A DNA stretch of 40,406 nucleotides from Lachnospiraceae bacterium. GTDB lineage: Bacteria > Bacillota > Clostridia > Lachnospirales > Lachnospiraceae. Location of the stretch: contig BLMC01000020.1 in the NCBI GenBank assembly GCA_011959805.1, positions 1 to 40,406 of the forward strand. Direction: 5' to 3'. Under the pieces are notes generated by a model. The model did not search any database. It was given only the letters and a program-made list of their open reading frames with translations, and was not told the origin of the DNA. Within the stretch, counting starts at the first letter, position 1. The number at the start of each line of letters is the position of its first letter. Positions 35,441 through 40,406 of the stretch are shown here, piece after piece. Position numbers and translations under genes: made by a program.

Positions 35441-35596
35441 ATAACAGTTCAGCCTTCGGCTTCCTGTTACGGGCATCAAGCCATGCAAAACCACTTCGTG
35501 GTGTCAAAGCCACGTACCGTGGCTTGATGCATCTCAATCACTGCGTATTCCTACGGACTTTGCAGCGTAGTGCAAAGTCCTAGGCTGAACTGTTAC
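35441..35596. mobile_element. MITE-like element, copy 2 (156 bp), with 8-bp target duplication
   Basis: The ends are inverted repeats (plus-strand left end ATAACAGTTCAGCC, right end GGCTGAACTGTTAC) with perfect 8-bp direct repeats TTCAATTC at 35433-35440 and 35597-35604. Internal stems are 11 bp (35473-35483 with 35520-35530) and 10 bp (35555-35564 with 35571-35580). There is no open reading frame of note. The insertion is one base inside the stop codon of the 35604-38477 gene, and the duplication rebuilt the TAG. Confidence 0.9.
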
Positions 35597-35603
35597 TTCA
35601 ATT

Positions 35604-38477
35604 CTAGTACAAACCATGCTCATCTCTACTTTGAACAAACACACGATACTCTTCATTTTCAAAACATTGCGTGTATCCATTTTCTCTAGCAAATTGCATT
35701 ATCAGAACATATTTTTGATAAGCCATTCCTTCCATTTCTGTTAAGTCCTCTGTTCCCGAGCGTCCAAATATTATAACAGGTGTTTCTTTTAATAAATTCT
35801 CATTCGATAATTTGCCAAGTGATTCTGCCAACAACGCTATACCATTGGAATCCAAGTCTGGCCAAGTAGTAAAAAGGGCAGGTTCCATCTCAAATAAATA
35901 TGCTAATGCTGGAATATTTCCATACAATATCACCTGTTTCTCATTTAATCCATTCTGATATAGATATGCATCTAGTTCTTCCAGTGCTGTTTTCTTCTTT
36001 GCTGTTGTTCGCAATCCTTTTCCGTTGCTGCTGCACTGTAATTCCAACGGTTGTCCATTGTTGCGCGCATCAGTATCGTGAAATACAAAACCAATTCCAA
36101 AAAAAATACTTTGAACAGTCACACACACAAATACCATTTTGAATACCAGTCGAAATGCAAAACCTGTTGTGCCTACAATCCGACCTTTTTGAACAGCCTT
36201 ACGCGCCATCAATATTGAGACTGGAAACACTAGAAAGAGATTGTTGATAATTGGATAAAGCCCATTATTGCTCCCAAGTGGCGTAATCAGTATTATAATG
36301 GGTAAAAACACTGCCCATAACCTTAAATCTTGGTTTGTTTTTTGGTTTATCAAACACCAAATACAGAAACAAAATACAATTAGCAGATAGACGGTTATCC
36401 ACTTGTACATACTAAAATATTCCGCATAGTTAAAATTGAACATTCCCCTGCCATAACAGAAACGCAAAAGCACAAGGAACAAAAATAAATAAAATATTTC
36501 AAGTACATGTGTTACTTTGGGAGATAATGTTTGATTTCTTTCAAGTTTTTGAACAAAATAAAATACAATCATACCGATTCCCATAAATACCACAAACAAT
36601 AACAGCCATCCGCTATACCGAATGTAGTCCTCAAACATCGCATTAACCATTGCGATTGGCTTATAGTCTGTTGCTTGGTCTGTCATACCAAACAAGGAAG
36701 TAACCATCTGTGGATACGCAGTGACACCATAACGTACACTGATAATTGTTAATGGCACAAAAATTCCCGCTAGATAACCACCAATACAATATAGAGTACG
36801 TACACAAAGCTGCCGAAGCCATGTATTGTTATCGCCACGTTTCCAAAAGCAATCACACCACACTGGTAAAATCAATGCCATATACGTAATATTGGGCATT
36901 CTAACAGCAACACAAAACCCTAAAATAACACCTGCAACGATAAAATTTCTCTGTTTTCCATCTTGGATTGCCGTATATAAAATAATTACTGCTATTGTCA
37001 TAGCAAGATAGCCAAGATAATGGTACAAAACTACAACTGGTGCCCAACAAAGTGATAGTGCTGTCAACTCCGCTATAAACAACATTATTCCTATCCAGCG
37101 CCGTTTTTTTCCATAACGATTCCATAAAAACAGGTACACCCACGCTGCCACACCCCCGATTAGCAGACCGCAATATACATTCATGCCAATCCAACTTCCT
37201 CCACCAGGAAGTTTTGAGAAAAATACGCCTGTCACATTTGCAAGGTAAGTTGCTAACTTCCACACAGGATTTAATACATCAAAATATCGATAATTGCCAA
37301 GTGCATAGCCTGCATCCATAACATCTAGCCCAACCGTAGCATGACGCAATGGATAGAGTAATAAAATCAATGCTGGAAGAATTGTTTTTCTGCCTTTTTG
37401 TCGAATCCGCTCTATCACTGTGCAGACCAAATATACAGTGAAAACACTAAAAACCATATGCACTAAAAATCCTATAATGGATTTTTCCACCTGCTCTTCA
37501 CAGTGTAACCATCTAGGCCATGCGTAGCGGATATTAAGATGTTCATGAATAAGATAAACACCAAATGCTGCCCCAGAAAATAACTCAATTGGTTTCCGAA
37601 ACCGCTCTAGGAAAATTGCTTCCTTTTTCTGCTCCTTTTTATTTTCTGCAAACAGCAAAAACAGTCCCACTGCACCAGTGTAACAAAATAAAAAATTATA
37701 CGTATACCCATACTGTGCCATTTTTCCAAGGCTTCCCGTTCTAAGAAAGATGAATCGAATCGACAAAAAGGAAAGAAAGATTGCTGCCACACTGACAAGA
37801 TATAATATTGCTGCCTTCCATCTTTTTTCAACCAGACATGCGCCATAACGTCTTAGATATGCTCCTGTCAGATAAAGAACGATAAACCAAAGGCTGTCAT
37901 AACCATATTTATCCCACGGAAGCTGCATAGGAATCACTGTCTTTGACACACTAAACACCAGCAAAAGCCCTAATATCAAATATTTCGTTTCCCGCTGATC
38001 CAGATAAGAAATCCCCGCATTGAGAAAAGGCATTAGCAAGCACAGAACAATATAAGACGACGCAAACCAATAATGTTCTGTCACAATCGGAAAACAATAG
38101 GAGAAAAATTTATAGAGGTCAAATTCCTGTATACCAGCGATTAACGCACCACAGCCAAAAAGCATCGAATAAAAAAACACTTGTTTCCATATTTTAATAG
38201 GCCTTCTCAACACTTCCCAAAAGGTCAATTTCTTTCCATAGATTCCACTTCCATGTACATTTACGCCAAAATATCCGCTAATCAACACATACACATTGAC
38301 CGATACAATACAGAATGCTTCCATCAGCCATGCTGTATAACCTGTTGCTGTCATATCCGTTCTTATAGGGTCGCCAAGGATACCTCCTTTGCTCAAATAA
38401 TGCAGACTTACAATCATTAACATTGCTATGATGCGCAGCAACTCATAATTTAACTGCCGCTTTTTCGCTGTTGCCAT
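35604..38477 (-). CDS. Fusion of acyltransferase-3 domain with a second polytopic membrane domain
   Basis: 957 residues. Residues about 10-365 form an acyltransferase-3 (OafA-like) domain: NYELLRIIAMLMIVSLHYLSKGG with the conserved His, SVNVYVLISGYFG, HYWFASSYIVL and VYLIHEHLNIRY. From about 370 to 790 there is another set of helices, with an outside loop GLDVMDAGYALGNYRYF, then a soluble C-terminal domain (about 800-957). The first part probably acetylates the glycan or a precursor. The second resembles GT-C-like proteins and is of unknown function. ATG 38477 has GAGGGAG close upstream; a GTG at 38501 overlapping the previous stop is the alternative. Acyltransferase-3 proteins are usually about 350-650 residues, so this fusion is unusual. 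Confidence 0.85.
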   Translation of the reverse strand: MATAKKRQLNYELLRIIAMLMIVSLHYLSKGGILGDPIRTDMTATGYTAWLMEAFCIVSVNVYVLISGYFGVNVHGSGIYGKKLTFWEVLRRPIKIWKQVFFYSMLFGCGALIAGIQEFDLYKFFSYCFPIVTEHYWFASSYIVLCLLMPFLNAGISYLDQRETKYLILGLLLVFSVSKTVIPMQLPWDKYGYDSLWFIVLYLTGAYLRRYGACLVEKRWKAAILYLVSVAAIFLSFLSIRFIFLRTGSLGKMAQYGYTYNFLFCYTGAVGLFLLFAENKKEQKKEAIFLERFRKPIELFSGAAFGVYLIHEHLNIRYAWPRWLHCEEQVEKSIIGFLVHMVFSVFTVYLVCTVIERIRQKGRKTILPALILLLYPLRHATVGLDVMDAGYALGNYRYFDVLNPVWKLATYLANVTGVFFSKLPGGGSWIGMNVYCGLLIGGVAAWVYLFLWNRYGKKRRWIGIMLFIAELTALSLCWAPVVVLYHYLGYLAMTIAVIILYTAIQDGKQRNFIVAGVILGFCVAVRMPNITYMALILPVWCDCFWKRGDNNTWLRQLCVRTLYCIGGYLAGIFVPLTIISVRYGVTAYPQMVTSLFGMTDQATDYKPIAMVNAMFEDYIRYSGWLLLFVVFMGIGMIVFYFVQKLERNQTLSPKVTHVLEIFYLFLFLVLLRFCYGRGMFNFNYAEYFSMYKWITVYLLIVFCFCIWCLINQKTNQDLRLWAVFLPIIILITPLGSNNGLYPIINNLFLVFPVSILMARKAVQKGRIVGTTGFAFRLVFKMVFVCVTVQSIFFGIGFVFHDTDARNNGQPLELQCSSNGKGLRTTAKKKTALEELDAYLYQNGLNEKQVILYGNIPALAYLFEMEPALFTTWPDLDSNGIALLAESLGKLSNENLLKETPVIIFGRSGTEDLTEMEGMAYQKYVLIMQFARENGYTQCFENEEYRVFVQSRDEHGLY

Positions 38478-38497
38478 TCTCTCCCTCACTTTCGTAG

Positions 38498-39613
38498 TCA
38501 CTGCGATAGCAGCAGTTCCCCAAGCTGTTTTGCAATACGATAGGCTCCTTTTGTATCAATCAATTCCTGTTCTTGTCTGTATAGACTCTCTCTATACTGT
38601 TTATCCTGAATACATTGTCTGAGTGCTTCAAGTACACATTCTGTTGCTTTTTCAGGTTCTTTGGCAATATTTCCTGCATTGACAATATCAGTTAGCCTCT
38701 CTAACTCCTCAGCACCTTGCCTTTGATTTTCCGCAAAATAAAAGACAATCATTGGAACGCCTAACGAACTAACTTCATAAATGGTACTTCCTGTCGCTGT
38801 GATAACCACATCACTGTGTAAAAACAAACTGCGCATATCCTTTACCTTTTCATGAATCTGAATCCGAAATGTTGATTTTTTCTCAAAGTCTTGGTATCTA
38901 CATTTCAATTCCTCTGCAAATTGATTCAAAGGACCACTAATTAAATGCAATGTGATTTCTTGTTTTGCCATGTTATAATCCCCTAACAGTGCATCGACAA
39001 GCATAGCCATGACAAAATATGGATCGCTTCCTCCTGTTGTGATTGTCACATTCGTCACACACTCTGCAACAGAGTAAACACATGGTTCTTGAAACATACT
39101 GCGAAGTGGCATATATTTTGCTCCTAACAACGTCTTTCGAGGATATTTGTCCACTGTCCGACTTGTGGTCTCCACTGGATTATATTGTTGCGTCAACTGC
39201 GGTGCATAGAGATTATAATTGATTAACAAGTCAACTGGATACACTTGCCCCATATCCTCAAAACACGCTGTCCTTGCAATTCTGCCAAGAGCAAGATAAT
39301 ATGCAATTTCTGCCTGATAGCTGTCCACCAACACAATATTTTGTTGCTTCTTCTCATTGCTTTTAAATATTGGTTTCCCTTGGAAAATAGTATCCAACAA
39401 TGTAAGCTCACACATCATATCTCGATAGTCTGTATGCAGAACAATGACCTGAAATCCTCTCTCCTCTATTAATGAACGACATTCTTCGTCCGCCAAAATA
39501 AAAATAGGCGGAGGCAAGCAGTCTATCCCTGCTGCTGCCTCCGCAACTGACAAGCAACGCATCACATGCCCTATACCAATCTTTGTATTCCCATCTACAC
39601 GAATATAAAACAT
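38498..39613 (-). CDS. pseG: PseG/SpsG-like nucleotide-sugar hydrolase
   Basis: 371 residues, GT-B-like fold. The N-terminus YIRVDGNTKIGIGHVMRCLSVA matches PseG, with the catalytic His (here His16). TTGGSDPYF and TATGSTIYEVSSLGVP form the nucleotide-binding C-terminal half. PseG cleaves UDP from 2,4-diacetamido-2,4,6-trideoxy-L-altrose in the pseudaminic acid pathway. It is somewhat longer than typical PseG (about 270-350). PseB, PseC, PseI and PseF are not in the window, so it may belong to a pathway continuing past the right edge, or be a relative with another substrate. The ATG follows the PIG-L TAG directly, and AGGAGG lies 12 nt upstream. Confidence 0.82.
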   Translation of the reverse strand: MFYIRVDGNTKIGIGHVMRCLSVAEAAAGIDCLPPPIFILADEECRSLIEERGFQVIVLHTDYRDMMCELTLLDTIFQGKPIFKSNEKKQQNIVLVDSYQAEIAYYLALGRIARTACFEDMGQVYPVDLLINYNLYAPQLTQQYNPVETTSRTVDKYPRKTLLGAKYMPLRSMFQEPCVYSVAECVTNVTITTGGSDPYFVMAMLVDALLGDYNMAKQEITLHLISGPLNQFAEELKCRYQDFEKKSTFRIQIHEKVKDMRSLFLHSDVVITATGSTIYEVSSLGVPMIVFYFAENQRQGAEELERLTDIVNAGNIAKEPEKATECVLEALRQCIQDKQYRESLYRQEQELIDTKGAYRIAKQLGELLLSQ

Positions 39614-40312
39614 CTAACCCAAACGCCTCCTCACACTCCGCACCAGCATAAACGCCTCTGCCCGCTTCATGCCCGCTGTCATACCGCGTGTTTTTGACAG
39701 AGAATCCATGCCCACAAGACTTCTTGGGTGTGGAAAATCGCAAAGTTCTGACACATAACAGTTCATTGCTTGTTCCTTTTTGTAATAATAATCTGTAATA
39801 TCCACAAATACATTGGGACAAAACGCAGGCTGCGCGCTATAATCAAAATTCCATTCTGACGAGGAGAGCGTCTCAAAAGCATAAATTTCTGCAACACAGT
39901 AATCTCCGATTGGTCTTGATGCCGTAAGCACTGCACGCGCCGTATACTGATGATCCACATTCAAATCTCCGCTGTAATGTGTATAGACAATCTCTGGGCG
40001 CAACTTTCCAATCATTTGTTCGACTACTTTTACAATATCAAGTAAATCCACATGGTCAAAACGATTATCGGGAAAGTCCGCAAAAAATACTTCCTGATAG
40101 CCAACTGCCTTGGCGCTATCCAACGTATTTTTATGTAACGCTTCCACCACCTTTTGATCGATATCCTCTCTGTGTCTGCCGCGGGAAGTCTGTCCTTCCC
40201 CTAAGATTAAAGCATAAACCTCATCGCCTTCCGCCACGTGTCTTGCAACGGTACCGCCAACACCAAGAACTTCATCATCAGGATGCGCTGCCACAATTAA
40301 TACCTTTTTCAT
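39614..40312 (-). CDS. PIG-L family zinc deacetylase
   Basis: 232 residues. AAHPDDEVLGVGGT (His10, Asp12, Asp13) and HYSGDLNVDHQ provide the zinc ligands of the PIG-L/LmbE family, which removes N-acetyl groups from amino sugars. There is no signal peptide, so it is cytoplasmic. I start at ATG 40312, with GGGGGAT about 6 nt upstream; the 11 residues further upstream lie in a hairpin region. It directly precedes the PseG-like gene, suggesting both act on one amino-sugar intermediate. It is the first complete gene visible in the locus, but the operon may start further right. Confidence 0.9.
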   Translation of the reverse strand: MKKVLIVAAHPDDEVLGVGGTVARHVAEGDEVYALILGEGQTSRGRHREDIDQKVVEALHKNTLDSAKAVGYQEVFFADFPDNRFDHVDLLDIVKVVEQMIGKLRPEIVYTHYSGDLNVDHQYTARAVLTASRPIGDYCVAEIYAFETLSSSEWNFDYSAQPAFCPNVFVDITDYYYKKEQAMNCYVSELCDFPHPRSLVGMDSLSKTRGMTAGMKRAEAFMLVRSVRRRLG

Positions 40313-40325
40313 ATTAATCCCCCAT

Positions 40326-40341
40326 GCCGCCTTTTGGCGGC
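40326..40341 (-). promoter_or_regulatory. Hairpin next to the PIG-L ribosome binding site
   Basis: GCCGCC-4 nt-GGCGGC is a perfect six-pair GC stem whose base ends a few bases upstream of the GGGGGAT binding site. It could tune access of ribosomes to the PIG-L start. The effect is inference. Confidence 0.4.
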
Positions 40342-40354
40342 TCAAATAGAAATG

Positions 40355-40378
40355 AAAAACGCTGTCCTTTGCGTTTTT
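40355..40378 (-). terminator. Possible terminator at the right edge
   Basis: On the minus strand AAAAACGC, an 8-nt loop and GCGTTTTT, followed by CATTTC. It lies about 43 bp before the PIG-L start and may end an upstream gene or attenuate read-through into the locus. The T run is short and partly in the stem. Confidence 0.45.
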
Positions 40379-40406
40379 CCTGTGTGAAACTTAATCGTTC
40401 TTAGGC

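Noticed and set aside
38498-39613. Evidence for a complete pseudaminic acid pathway
   Set aside because: Only a PseG-like protein is seen; the other required enzymes are not in the window.

Overview
The window looks like a low-GC Gram-positive chromosome, most likely a Clostridia member of the Lachnospiraceae type. The reasons are AT-rich intergenic DNA, strong AGGAGG-type ribosome binding sites, sigma-A promoters of the TTGAAA-17-TATACT type, a giant GLUG-repeat surface protein beside an MMPL exporter, and uncharacterised membrane protein families that I associate with that group. Species cannot be fixed from the sequence. Every convincing gene is on the minus strand, so transcription runs from the right edge towards position 1. 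I saw no rRNA, tRNA, CRISPR array or transposase gene.

Right to middle (40312 to 8512) is one large surface-polysaccharide locus, cut by two internal promoters and two copies of a small mobile element. First come a PIG-L deacetylase, a PseG-like nucleotide-sugar hydrolase and an acyltransferase/membrane-protein fusion (40312-35604). A promoter at 35384-35412 then drives an RffA-like transaminase, a large membrane protein, a GNAT acetyltransferase and an ArnC-like GT2 (35328-30634). These could make a 4-amino-sugar, acetylate it, load it on a polyprenyl phosphate and transfer it outside the membrane. A second promoter at 30590-30618 drives the rest: a Wzy/WaaL-like protein, PglF-, PglE- and PglC-like enzymes, an ATP-grasp ligase, a PglA-like transferase, a TviB/WbpO dehydrogenase, two paralogous membrane proteins of unknown function, a WbpP/TviC epimerase, a NodB-like deacetylase, four more GT4 enzymes, a FemAB-like acyltransferase and an AsnB-type amidotransferase. 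It ends at a hairpin terminator (8477-8503).

The inferred product is an undecaprenyl-diphosphate-linked heteropolysaccharide. It would be started by PglC on a 2,4-diamino-trideoxyhexose whose 4-amine may be acylated by the ATP-grasp enzyme, as in Neisseria PglB2. It probably contains GalNAcA (from WbpP + TviB), possibly amidated by the AsnB homologue. No Wzx flippase, chain-length regulator or tyrosine kinase is visible, so the locus probably continues past the right edge.

Left part (8054 to 191) is a separate two-gene unit with its own promoter, a palindromic candidate operator and a terminator: an MMPL exporter and an 1.8-kilo-residue surface protein with mirror-image domain order. Between the two units lies a 101-bp tandem repeat with nested palindromes.

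The most striking new observation is a pair of ~155-bp MITE-like elements (22883-23036 and 35441-35596), each with 14-bp terminal inverted repeats and a perfect 8-bp target-site duplication. The first sits exactly in what was an ATGA stop/start overlap. It rewrote the C-terminus of the ATP-grasp protein while its duplicated target preserved the ribosome binding site of the next gene.
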